NCBI GenBank assembly: GCA_938085425.1
Contig: CALKGQ010000028.1
Location: 22,314 to 86,313, forward strand
Source: an uncultured Flavobacteriales bacterium
Lineage (GTDB): Bacteria > Bacteroidota > Bacteroidia > Flavobacteriales_D > Sanyastnellaceae
Direction of reading: 5' to 3'
Length of the DNA stretch: 64,000 bases
Numbering within the stretch: position 1 is the first letter of the stretch; each line of letters begins with the position of its first letter. Shown piece after piece: positions 32,064 to 41,300 of the stretch. Both the position numbers and the translations under genes were made by a program. Under the pieces are notes generated by a model. The model was not told the origin of the DNA. It saw nothing but the letters and a program-made list of their open reading frames with translations, and did not search any database.

Positions 32064-34262
32064 TTACTGGATGGCCAAGCGCTTGCTGGCCGTTTGGCCA
32101 TTGGGCAAGGTCAACGCCAGGTGGTACATGCCAGACGACAATCCGCCAAACGCCAATTGCACAGCACTTCCTTGACGCCACTGGGTCACATCCACCTCGC
32201 GTCCACTGGCGTCCATCAAAGAAAGGACCGCATCTGCAGGCACTCCTTGCACCCAAACTTGATCTCGGGCAGGGTTGGGCATCACGTTCCATTCGACGAA
32301 TCGAGCATCCGACACCCCATCCGCACCCGTCACAGCGTTGACGATGGCTCGGAATTCTTGGTGGTACAAGTTGGCCACCCTTGCGCTGTGGACAATCACT
32401 GTGTTTTCATCGTTCACCGTTTCTGCTGTGGAAGACCAATTGTGAGATCCTGTGATCACCAATGGGTCTGTGCCGACTTCGCTGTGGTCGATGATGCAGT
32501 ACTTGTGGTGCAAGTCCCCACTCAAATCATGGTGGTACACCTGCACCCCGTTGGCGATCAAGTTGTCAAATTCACTGCCCGTTGTGTTGACCTGCTCAAT
32601 GACGCCAATGGGGCTGACAAAGAAGCTCTGGTTCAGGTCAACGATGGCCTCTCCAAGGTCGTCCCGCGTCAATGTGAGCAAGGCGAACTCCATGTCCGCG
32701 TTGGCCGCATCGATTTCTTTTTGGATGGCGGCAGTCGTGCCGTCGGACGGCGAGAAGTACAAATCAACTTCATGGCCACCGATCAAAAAGTCGACTGGCG
32801 TGTTCCACGTCTTTTCGGCGCCAAACTTTGCATTCGAAGGGTCGGGGGTCATGCCTTCCGCGCCCCACATCTCCTCAAATTCCAACTCGTAGGCCCTGGC
32901 CAAACTTTGGTCTTCGAAGATGATCACGTCGTTCAAATCACTGACCAAGTTGCCCGTGGTCAGGTTCGTGGATCCCGTCAAGACAAAGGCCAAATCGGCA
33001 TGGTCGGCATCGGCGATGATGAACTTGTTGTGCATGCCACTGCCGTCGCCGTCCGTCCTTGGGTGCGTCACCACAGATGCGTCCAAGCTTCCAAGGCCTG
33101 TGTTCGCATTTTGACCTTCGTAGATCCAACGGATTTGGACACCGTTGGAAGCGGCCGTGTTGAAGGCTGCAGCAAGCGTTTGGTCGTTGAAGTTGTAGGC
33201 TGCGACATCCAATGTGTGCTGGGCGCTGGTGATCCAGGCCGCCACGGTGTCGTTCATGTCGGTGCCAAGGGACAAGGCCAGCTCGTCCGTGGCCACGCTG
33301 TGGTCGACGGCGCCATTGAAGTAGACATGGATGTCACCGCTGCTCTCGGACACGGTGGCATAAGGGCGAATCTGAGAAGTCGCAGACGCACCATCTGCTG
33401 TGGTGCAAACTGCCCTCGCGTAGTAAATGCTGCCGGCATCAAGCCCCACCAAATCCACAAAGTGACTTGGGGTGTTCAATTGCAAGGCCTCTGCGACAAA
33501 ACCCAAATCTGGGGTCGGGCCATATTCCACGGAACCGTCGCACGCCAAGTCTGTGGTCCAAGACAGGCGAAATCCGTCTGTGGCCAAATTGGTCTGGCTG
33601 ACCGGAGAGGTGAAGCACAGGTCCGCTGCAGGAATCAAATCCACTGGTCCCCGGGGCAACAATTGGTAGCCCCCAAAACCATCGAAAGAAAACTGCGAAA
33701 CGATGCCGATCATGTCAATTTCGCAGCCGGTGAGTTCCTCTCCGACAAGGCTGTTGCTTGTGCGTACATACATGATGCCATAGGCCCCATCCGCCTGAAA
33801 ATCATAGGTGGCATTGCCCGCAATGAAGGTGCCTGCCAAGGGGAACGTCACCCCATTGACGCGCACGAGCTGCCCTTCAAGGCTTTCGTCCATGGCATCC
33901 GGCGCGATTTCCAAGGGCTCGGGCACTGTGCCCGTCCCGAAGAACTGCACAGATGTCAAATTGGGTCCAACTTCAAGCAGGCCGTTGTACTCTGTGATTT
34001 CACCGGTGACCGTGAGGCTGTCCCCAATTTCTGGGGTGGCATCCCAATCCGACCAGTCTTCTCCCGGATAAAGGGCGATGCCGGCTGTGGCATCCTGCAA
34101 GTAGCGCACGGAACCGAGGTTGTCGTCGCTGGTCACCACGCCTGTCACTGTGACGGTTTGACCAATGTTGTAATTCTCGCGCATGTCGAGAATGTTGTCT
34201 TGGGCCACCGCTTGTGCAGCGAACACCAGGGCCGCAAGGGCCAAATTCGTTTTCAAATTCAT
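32064..34262 (-). CDS. Secreted PLD-superfamily phosphodiesterase with OB-fold and T9SS tail
   Basis: A 732-residue secreted protein. Signal peptide 1-21; an OB-fold-like domain (about 22-115, INIGQTVTVTGVV type) and a second similar segment to about 215; a fibronectin-III-like domain (about 220-305); then a phospholipase-D fold with two complete HKD motifs, H411xK413x4D418 and H585xK587x4D592, each followed by TGSxN. The C-terminal 70 residues (VMPNPARDQVWV onward) are a type-A T9SS sorting domain. HKD enzymes cleave phosphodiesters in DNA or phospholipids; the OB-type domain favours nucleic acid. Coupled (ATGA) to the TonB receptor upstream. Substrate is inference. Confidence 0.88.
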   Translation of the reverse strand: MNLKTNLALAALVFAAQAVAQDNILDMRENYNIGQTVTVTGVVTSDDNLGSVRYLQDATAGIALYPGEDWSDWDATPEIGDSLTVTGEITEYNGLLEVGPNLTSVQFFGTGTVPEPLEIAPDAMDESLEGQLVRVNGVTFPLAGTFIAGNATYDFQADGAYGIMYVRTSNSLVGEELTGCEIDMIGIVSQFSFDGFGGYQLLPRGPVDLIPAADLCFTSPVSQTNLATDGFRLSWTTDLACDGSVEYGPTPDLGFVAEALQLNTPSHFVDLVGLDAGSIYYARAVCTTADGASATSQIRPYATVSESSGDIHVYFNGAVDHSVATDELALSLGTDMNDTVAAWITSAQHTLDVAAYNFNDQTLAAAFNTAASNGVQIRWIYEGQNANTGLGSLDASVVTHPRTDGDGSGMHNKFIIADADHADLAFVLTGSTNLTTGNLVSDLNDVIIFEDQSLARAYELEFEEMWGAEGMTPDPSNAKFGAEKTWNTPVDFLIGGHEVDLYFSPSDGTTAAIQKEIDAANADMEFALLTLTRDDLGEAIVDLNQSFFVSPIGVIEQVNTTGSEFDNLIANGVQVYHHDLSGDLHHKYCIIDHSEVGTDPLVITGSHNWSSTAETVNDENTVIVHSARVANLYHQEFRAIVNAVTGADGVSDARFVEWNVMPNPARDQVWVQGVPADAVLSLMDASGREVDVTQWRQGSAVQLAFGGLSSGMYHLALTLPNGQTASKRLAIQ

Positions 34263-37200
34263 GGGTTTGGTTTCTTGTTTTGCAGGCCTTTCAATTCCAA
34301 GACAGCACTCAAACGGACCATCCGTGGTGGCCCGACAAATACTTCTGCCCTTCCACTTCCTCCCTCTGCACCATATGGGTTGGCCGCATAGCGAGAGTTG
34401 TTGGTGGCGTCGGTGATGTACAACTGGTCCAGGACATTCGTCACACTGAGACGGACCCTCAAAATGGCATTGGGAGAAACGTCAAAACTGGTGCCAGCAT
34501 TGAGGTCCCAGAGTCCATACGCTGGGGTCACCCAAACCTCTTTGGGCGCTCCATCCGTGATCACGTCGTCCGGCGAAAAATTGGCATAGTGTTGCCAAAA
34601 ACGCGTCCCTCGAAGGGAAATGTAGGTGCCCCATTTGGGCTGGAAGCGCACAGACCCAGACATCTGTCTTTGCGCAGCATCTCCTACACGGACCCCATTC
34701 AAATTGACCGTTTCCTGGGCCACTGCGCCGTCCGACAACTGCGTGATGAAGGCATTGGTGTTCTGGTTCACCAAATCCACACTCTCGTTGCTTGTCCAAC
34801 GCCAATTGCCTGCCGAGACCACGCCTTGGATGCCCCATTTGGTGGTGGGGTCATACGCAAAGTCCCATTCGACGCCAGAGTGAATGGCATCGGCATTCAA
34901 AAGGTTGAACCCCAAGTTTCGGTCCACATCCTCAATCACAGTGACCGCTGCCTCGCCCCATTCTTCTGCGCTCACATCGCTCTCCGCCAAGGCGATGAGC
35001 GTCTCTCGACCTTCGACCGTGGCGGTGTCGGCGTAGACCGACAAGTTCGGATCGTTCCACAATCCAGACACACTGTAGAAGCGATTGACCGGCTTGTTCT
35101 CCCAAGACGTTCGATAGGCATTGACATTCGTGGCCCATTTCCCTCGGGCATATTTGACCCCGACCTCCACTGCTTTCACGTATTGGTTCTCGTACCCTTC
35201 AATGACTTCGTTGTTCAAGTCAAACACAGAATTGAACAAAGGTGCGCGGTTCAGATACCCTACGTTCGTGTAGGCATTCACCCACTCGTTGAAGTTGTAG
35301 TTGCCTCCGGCTTTGATGGTGGCGCTGTTCAGCCGCTCCCAATCTGTGGTGTACGTGGACAAGCCAGGGTGCGATGCCGTCAAGAACGTAGTGTCAGTGG
35401 TCCATTCTGTTTCTCCCAAGACACGGTATTCATCTGTGGACCGGACCTCGTAGGTGGTGCCATCCAACGTCACGACATTGGGGCGGAAGTAGTCGATGCC
35501 TCTGTACCAACTTTGGGCGCCGGAAACGTTGACGAAGGCTGAATAATTGTACTTGTCCAGCTCAAACTGAACGTAGGAACCACCCCATGCCACCTGTCCA
35601 TCGTCGTGGTAAAAGTACTTGTCCCCCTCGCGAAGCGGGGTGTCAAAGTCGGTGTTTTGATTGCGGCGATCTTCAGGCGCGTCGTAATAATCAGCCCCCA
35701 GCAAATCGGTGATTGACCGGTAGTGGCTGCCGGTGTAATGGCGGGCGTCCAAGCCTGTGCTGAAGTTCAGCTCATCGTTGAGGTCGATTGTAAAGTTGGT
35801 CAGCGCACCAAACCATCGATGGTCGTTGTGCGACGTTCGGATAAAATTGGAACCCTTGCGCTCCCCGTTTTCATCGACATTGAGGCCATTGGGGCCAAAT
35901 TCGAAGAGCTGATGAGCGTCCCAAAGCGGCTGCAAATTGAGCGTCCCGTCTGCCAGCCTGGAACTGGGTGTGCTGTTGAGCGCCTCTCCACCCCCACTGC
36001 CAAAACTGGCATAGGCCGTGGTGGTCAAAGTGGCGCGGTCGGAAATGCTCCACACGTCGCGCACCGTGAAAATGGGTTTGAAGTAGCGGTTTTGTCGCGG
36101 ACTGTAGCGGCGTTTTTCGCCGTAGGTCGTGTCCACTTGGCCCGTTTCTGAGTTGTAGTTGTAATAGACCTCCTGGTAGTTCGAGATGAACTCATTGAAC
36201 GTCCGTCCACGCGAAACAATGGCACTTGTGTCCACGGTGGCGTCGTACTCCGACAACAATTCACTCAAACCATCTTGTGCCTCCCGGTCGTCCGCAATTT
36301 GCGACGCCAGCAGCGTATCGTACTCGAACACTTGCATCTGGTAGGACCTCTGCCCGTGGCGCTGAGGGGCACCAAAAGCGGTGAAACTCAAGTTGTGGTT
36401 GCCAATGGTCTTGCGCGCTTTGATGTAGTATGCATACGCCTCAGATTCGAGGCCTTCTGCAAAGCCTTGGTTTTGTTTGTAAGAGCCCACGAAATGAAGA
36501 AATCCCTTTTCCTGGCTCCCAAACACTCCTGAAAGGCTGTTCCGGTAGTAACCATAGGATCCAATCTCCGACTGGTAATTGATGGCCCCATTGGCCGACT
36601 CGTCTCCCCCCGTCAAAATGTTGATGGTTCCGCCCACAGAAGGAATGGCCAATTTGCTTGCGCCCAAACCGCGTTGCACTTGTGTGGTGCGAACCACGAG
36701 GTCCAACCCCGCCCAATTGCTCCAGTACACCCAGCCATTTTCCATGTCGTTCATGGGGACCCCATCCACCATCACCGCGAGGTTCGTTTGGTCAAAACCA
36801 CGGATGGTGACCCTCGCATCGCCATCTCCACCGCCTTGCTGCGTGGCGTACACGCCCGGCGTGGTGTTGAGCACCATCGGCAAGTCCCTTCCCGCCAACT
36901 CCTCTTGAATTTGAGCCGGCAAAACATTTGAAAAAGCGACTGGCGTTTTTCTGGAAATGGCGATGTCTGCTGAAACGACCGCCTCCTTCATGATCAGGGT
37001 CTCGAGGCGAAAGCGAACAAAGGTCTCCTCTCCCGTGCAAGTCACATCTTGGGCCAAACTGCTGTATCCGATGTACGACACCTCCAAGGACGATTTCCCT
37101 TTGGGCAAAGCCATGGAAAAGGTCCCGTCCAAATCGGTGGCGACCACAGCATTGCCCGACTTCACATAGGCCCCAATCAAGGGCTCTCCAGTCAGCGCAT

Positions 37201-37291
37201 CTTCCACCGTTCCGGTCACCGAACAAAGTTGAGCGCCCGCGCTGAAGGTCATTGCCCAAAAAAGCAATGCCCAAGTCCATGATTTTGTCAT
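34259..37291 (-). CDS. TonB-dependent outer-membrane receptor
   Basis: A 1010-residue receptor with signal peptide, a carboxypeptidase-regulatory-like domain (VTGTVEDALTGEPLIGAYV), plug (PMVLNTTPGVYATQQGG, VTIRGFDQTNLAVMVDGVP), and a 22-strand-type barrel ending in NNSRYAANPYGAEGGSGR. It is not a SusC (no SusC signature and no SusD next to it). Second gene of a three-gene operon: it starts 21 bp after the lamin-tail gene and overlaps the PLD gene (ATGA). It should import a product of the partners' action. Ligand unknown. Confidence 0.93.
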   Translation of the reverse strand: MTKSWTWALLFWAMTFSAGAQLCSVTGTVEDALTGEPLIGAYVKSGNAVVATDLDGTFSMALPKGKSSLEVSYIGYSSLAQDVTCTGEETFVRFRLETLIMKEAVVSADIAISRKTPVAFSNVLPAQIQEELAGRDLPMVLNTTPGVYATQQGGGDGDARVTIRGFDQTNLAVMVDGVPMNDMENGWVYWSNWAGLDLVVRTTQVQRGLGASKLAIPSVGGTINILTGGDESANGAINYQSEIGSYGYYRNSLSGVFGSQEKGFLHFVGSYKQNQGFAEGLESEAYAYYIKARKTIGNHNLSFTAFGAPQRHGQRSYQMQVFEYDTLLASQIADDREAQDGLSELLSEYDATVDTSAIVSRGRTFNEFISNYQEVYYNYNSETGQVDTTYGEKRRYSPRQNRYFKPIFTVRDVWSISDRATLTTTAYASFGSGGGEALNSTPSSRLADGTLNLQPLWDAHQLFEFGPNGLNVDENGERKGSNFIRTSHNDHRWFGALTNFTIDLNDELNFSTGLDARHYTGSHYRSITDLLGADYYDAPEDRRNQNTDFDTPLREGDKYFYHDDGQVAWGGSYVQFELDKYNYSAFVNVSGAQSWYRGIDYFRPNVVTLDGTTYEVRSTDEYRVLGETEWTTDTTFLTASHPGLSTYTTDWERLNSATIKAGGNYNFNEWVNAYTNVGYLNRAPLFNSVFDLNNEVIEGYENQYVKAVEVGVKYARGKWATNVNAYRTSWENKPVNRFYSVSGLWNDPNLSVYADTATVEGRETLIALAESDVSAEEWGEAAVTVIEDVDRNLGFNLLNADAIHSGVEWDFAYDPTTKWGIQGVVSAGNWRWTSNESVDLVNQNTNAFITQLSDGAVAQETVNLNGVRVGDAAQRQMSGSVRFQPKWGTYISLRGTRFWQHYANFSPDDVITDGAPKEVWVTPAYGLWDLNAGTSFDVSPNAILRVRLSVTNVLDQLYITDATNNSRYAANPYGAEGGSGRAEVFVGPPRMVRLSAVLELKGLQNKKPNP

Positions 37292-37312
37292 CTGATCGAC
37301 AGTGTTGCGGTC

Positions 37313-38227
37313 TTACTTGCGGACCATGCGGTGCGTGGAGCGAAGACCATGTTCGTTCCAAGCCTCCACCAGGTACAATCCGGGAGCCACAGCGCCGAGG
37401 TCCACTTCTGCAACCTTTCGGCCATTGACCGATTGGCGCTGCACCTCTTGACCCGCCAGGTTCCTGAGGGTCAAGCTGTGAAAGCCAACATTCGACCGGA
37501 CAAAGACCACTTCACCGGAGGCGGGGTTGGGGAACACGTCCAATTCCATACGCTGTGGGGTCTCCAAAACCGATGTTGTCCCACAATCACAAAAATGGAA
37601 ACCGAGTTGATCAAAGGTGTTGACCTCCAAGGAATCCCACTGGTCGTATACGCCAAAATCGTCGACGGCATTGATGTCTCCTGCGGTGACGGACTGCTTC
37701 CTCACGAGGGTGTGATTCTGCGTCACCTCTGCCCAGCCTGTCGTTCCTGGATCCTCTCCAATCTTTCCGAAGACATCCACGCCATCGTTCGTTGAAATTT
37801 GGCGAAGCACCCTGGCATCGTTGCCATTGAAGTACATTGTGTTGTTGTCGTTGTACACGGGGCACAGCCACAAATCGGCCACAGCCGCCAGCTCGTCCCA
37901 CACAGGAGCTTCAAAGTCAACTCCATCGGGGTCCTGCTTGTCCAAGACCACCACGACCACGTCGTCTGCCATCAAAGTGCCTTCGAGGGCCACCTTCTGG
38001 TTGTCTTCGGCTGCCGTCGCTCCGTTTGAATAACGCTCAATTCGGTAATCGCTCAAGTCAATTTGTGCATCTGTGGGATTGTAAATCTCGAGTGCCTTGT
38101 TGTTGGACCACCCCTCGATGTATTCTGAAAAAAACAAATCTGAGCATTGTGCTTGGGCAGTTGCGTTGCCCAAAAAAGCAACAGCTGCAATCGAAAAAAC
38201 AAAGCGCGAAACGTCGAATGATTTCAT
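37313..38227 (-). CDS. Secreted lamin-tail-domain protein with T9SS tail
   Basis: A 304-residue secreted protein: signal peptide (FVFSIAAVAFLGNATAQA), a lamin-tail domain (about 29-140: FFSEYIEGWSNNKALEIYNP, VALEGTLMADDVVVVV, NGNDARVL), and a type-A T9SS sorting domain (about 232-304: LDVFPNPASGEVVF). LTD domains are frequent in bacterial extracellular nucleases, often outside the catalytic part; no catalytic motif is visible here, so it is probably a binding or anchoring protein. First gene of the operon with the TonB receptor and PLD protein; TAATTTTG lies 46 bases upstream. Confidence 0.88.
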   Translation of the reverse strand: MKSFDVSRFVFSIAAVAFLGNATAQAQCSDLFFSEYIEGWSNNKALEIYNPTDAQIDLSDYRIERYSNGATAAEDNQKVALEGTLMADDVVVVVLDKQDPDGVDFEAPVWDELAAVADLWLCPVYNDNNTMYFNGNDARVLRQISTNDGVDVFGKIGEDPGTTGWAEVTQNHTLVRKQSVTAGDINAVDDFGVYDQWDSLEVNTFDQLGFHFCDCGTTSVLETPQRMELDVFPNPASGEVVFVRSNVGFHSLTLRNLAGQEVQRQSVNGRKVAEVDLGAVAPGLYLVEAWNEHGLRSTHRMVRK

Positions 38228-38273
38228 GATGGGAGGGATTGGGTTGTGAACTTGTTTTGAAGACTCGAGGGTT

Positions 38274-38281
38274 CAAAATTA
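38274..38281 (-). promoter_or_regulatory. -7 promoter box, LTD/TonB/PLD operon
   Basis: Minus-strand TAATTTTG, a perfect TAnnTTTG, 46 bases before the ATG at 38227 in the 99-bp divergent spacer. No TTG within the normal spacing. Confidence 0.4.
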
Positions 38282-38326
38282 CCGCGAGATTCCTTAATTT
38301 CAACGTCTCAACCAAATCGCAGCTTC

Positions 38327-41300
38327 ATGCGCATTTATTTCTCGCTTAATCCGCTCGCTGAAAATGTGTTGCGTTCGATCCTTTTGGCACTGACCACAGT
38401 GCTCTGCCTTCCTTTCTCTGGCTTGGCGCAAACCGAGCCATTGGGATGCGTCGTGAACGCCGGGATTGACCCCCAAGAAGTGTGCCGCCTGGACCACATT
38501 CAATTGGGCGGTTCCCCCACTGTGAATGAGACTTTGAGTGCCGAGTTGCAGTCTTTGGAGTGGACGGTGCTGTCGGGATCCAATGTCGAATTCATGTCGT
38601 CCACCTCTGATGAAAACCCCATGGTTCAAATCGAGGAGACTTCAGTCTTTCAGGTGACCCTGACCTTGACCGACGGGTCGGTTTGTCTTGACTCCATCAC
38701 TTTGGTGCCCATCGTCGAGCCTACGCTTGACCTTCAAGGAAGTTGGGTGCAGTGCGATGGAAGCACGTCATTGACTTTTTACAACACCTCGCCTTCCAAC
38801 AGCGTGGACATCACGTACGATGTGGCTTGGGGGGATGGTCAAACAACAGAAGGCCTGCCTTTCGCCTCGGCGTTCGAACACACCTACGAAGCGGAAGGCG
38901 CTTACAGTGTAGAGGTGTCCGCCTCACTCGGGAGCTGCGTGAACGAAGAAACTGTGGACGTGTTCCTCGGCACTCCTGCCGGCGAGGTGGAACTTGTGGT
39001 GCCTGAGGAAATCTGTTCGGGAGCTGAACTGGCCTTTGATTGGAATGGGCTGTCCGATTATCCACTTGGGTCGTCATGGCAAATCCTCATCGACGGCCTG
39101 CCTGCATTCAGCGGCCTCGTCAACGACGAAACTGAAGGGTCGTTCACATGGTCCTTTGATCCGGCAGACAATTGCTTGGATGCCATTGCCTCGCACACTG
39201 TCTCCGCCGAAGTCGTCAATGCATGCTTACCTCCTGCAAGCGGCCAGGCCAATGTGCAAGTCAGTTTGGGCCCCCAAGCCGACTTCGTGCTGGGTGCTGA
39301 CTCCTGCAGCGTGGTGCAATTCAGTCTTGGCGCAGGCACACCTTGTGGCGACCTGTTCGATGTGGCATGGAACATCACCGACGGCAACGGGGACGCGGTT
39401 GTCCCTGTGACCATCTCCGGCGCCCCAAATGGACTCTATTGGCAAGCCCAAATGGACACTGGTGCTTACCAAGCCACACTCACCGTTCAAAATGAGGGAT
39501 GTGGCCTGTCGATGGACACCGCCAATTTTTGCATCGAAATGTCTTCACCCTCCGATTGGAATGCGCCAAGTCTCAGCAATGGGGGCGAACTGGCCATTTG
39601 TGTCGGGGATTCCGTGGATTTGGGCATTGAGGAAATGGTCTCCATTTGCGGCGCTGAACTTGCGACCACATGGACTTTGTCCGACTTGACACCCGCCTCT
39701 GACCTAGGATCTGTGACGGTCCTGGAAGCTTCCGATTGGTCACGTCGGTTGAAGTTTGACGAACCTGGTTTGTTTTTGGTGGAATTGGATGGGACCCTGG
39801 GCTGCGGCGATTTGCATTTGTTCGCGACAGTCATTGTCGCAGAATTGCCCGTGCTCGAAGTACAAGGATTCAACAATGGCGTCGTGGACACCGTCGTCTG
39901 CGAGGGAGAAGACGTCACGGTGGTGGCCTCACTGAATGGCGACGGCATTGAAAATGGAGCTTACGACTTGATGTGGACATTGTTGAACGACAATGGAGAC
40001 ATGCACCCTTCTGCATCACAAACCCTTTTTGGCGACTCTTCCATTGTGGTGAATGCGCCGGAAGCGGGCAACATTTGGGTGGCGCTCGAAGTCAACAGCC
40101 CATGCGGCGCCCTCCATGACACCCTTCAAATTGTTGTCGAAGGCCCCATGGTGCCTGAATACACTCTTTTGCAGGGTACGGAAGGCATCCCCAACAATGG
40201 TGTCCCTGAATTTCTGGGATGCTTGGGCGACAGCCTGATGCTCGGTTTCAACGTACCGTGGGCCAGCGAGGTGGATGTGTACTCGAGCACCACAGATTTG
40301 TGGAACATCTCCTTTGAAGAAGCCGACAACATGGGGTCCTTGCACTGGCTGGCCAATGGAGAGGATTGGGAGTTTGAGATTGAATACACCTCCTATGAAG
40401 GGTGCATCACGACGGACCAACTTTCATTTCGTACGGTCCTCCCTCCGACGGCATTTGTTCCAAATGCCCAAGTGGTGTGCCAAGGAGAGCTCTCTTCCTT
40501 CGAGGCGATTGTGGGTCCTGGTTCATCGAATACGTATGACAACTTCACATGGTGGGTCGATGGAATTGCTGCAGAGGACAGCGGCGATGCCGTGTTTGAG
40601 ACCGTATTGCCTTGTGGATCGGAGGCTTTGGTCTCCCTTCAAGTGACGGACGACTTGGGGTGTTCCGTGCAATCTCCACTTGCAACAGGCCCGGTGAGTT
40701 GCCCCACGGCCAACATCCAGGAATTCTATGGCTGTTCAGGAATGGGCGACACCTTGTGCTCACCCTTCGGAATGGATGCCGTTCCTGACGGATGGGGATT
40801 GCCCAGTGCAATGTGGCTTTCCCCAGACTCAAACGCTGCATGTGTTGTGGTTGACACGTTGCCGCAGCAGTTCGACATCAGCTACATTTCATTGACTGGA
40901 CTCGGATGCCCAAGGAGCAATGAAATTTGCTGGAGTGTGGGCCTTGAAGGAGAGAATGGGGAGTGCAACGCCTTGCCTTGTTCGGCTCCGCAGGAATGCG
41001 ACGCTGTAGTGTCATGCACAGACCCCGAAGCATGCAATTACATGATGGAGTCTTGTTGCATTGACAGTTGCCTTTACGCAGCGGACTTTGCTGCTGCGAA
41101 TTCGGGCATGGACACCTTGGTGCATTGCCAGAGCTATACAACGGTAGGGTTGGCGGCCTTGGAGCCATGGATCGGAGAATGGAGCGGCCCAGGAGTTTCA
41201 AACCAAACCCCTGGTTGCCCTGGCACAGAGGCCCACCTTTCCATCTCAAATCCCGGAGAATGGGACATCGTTTTCACCGGGGGCTTGGGGGCTTGCCGCA

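Noticed and set aside
31932..34391. Long open frame of 819 codons on the plus strand
   Set aside because: It is antisense to the PLD gene, whose HKD motifs, signal peptide and T9SS tail are convincing; the plus frame has no recognisable domain and arises from codon bias.
34214..35542. Plus-strand open frame of 442 codons
   Set aside because: Antisense to the TonB receptor; composition is arginine/histidine/valine-rich with no family likeness.
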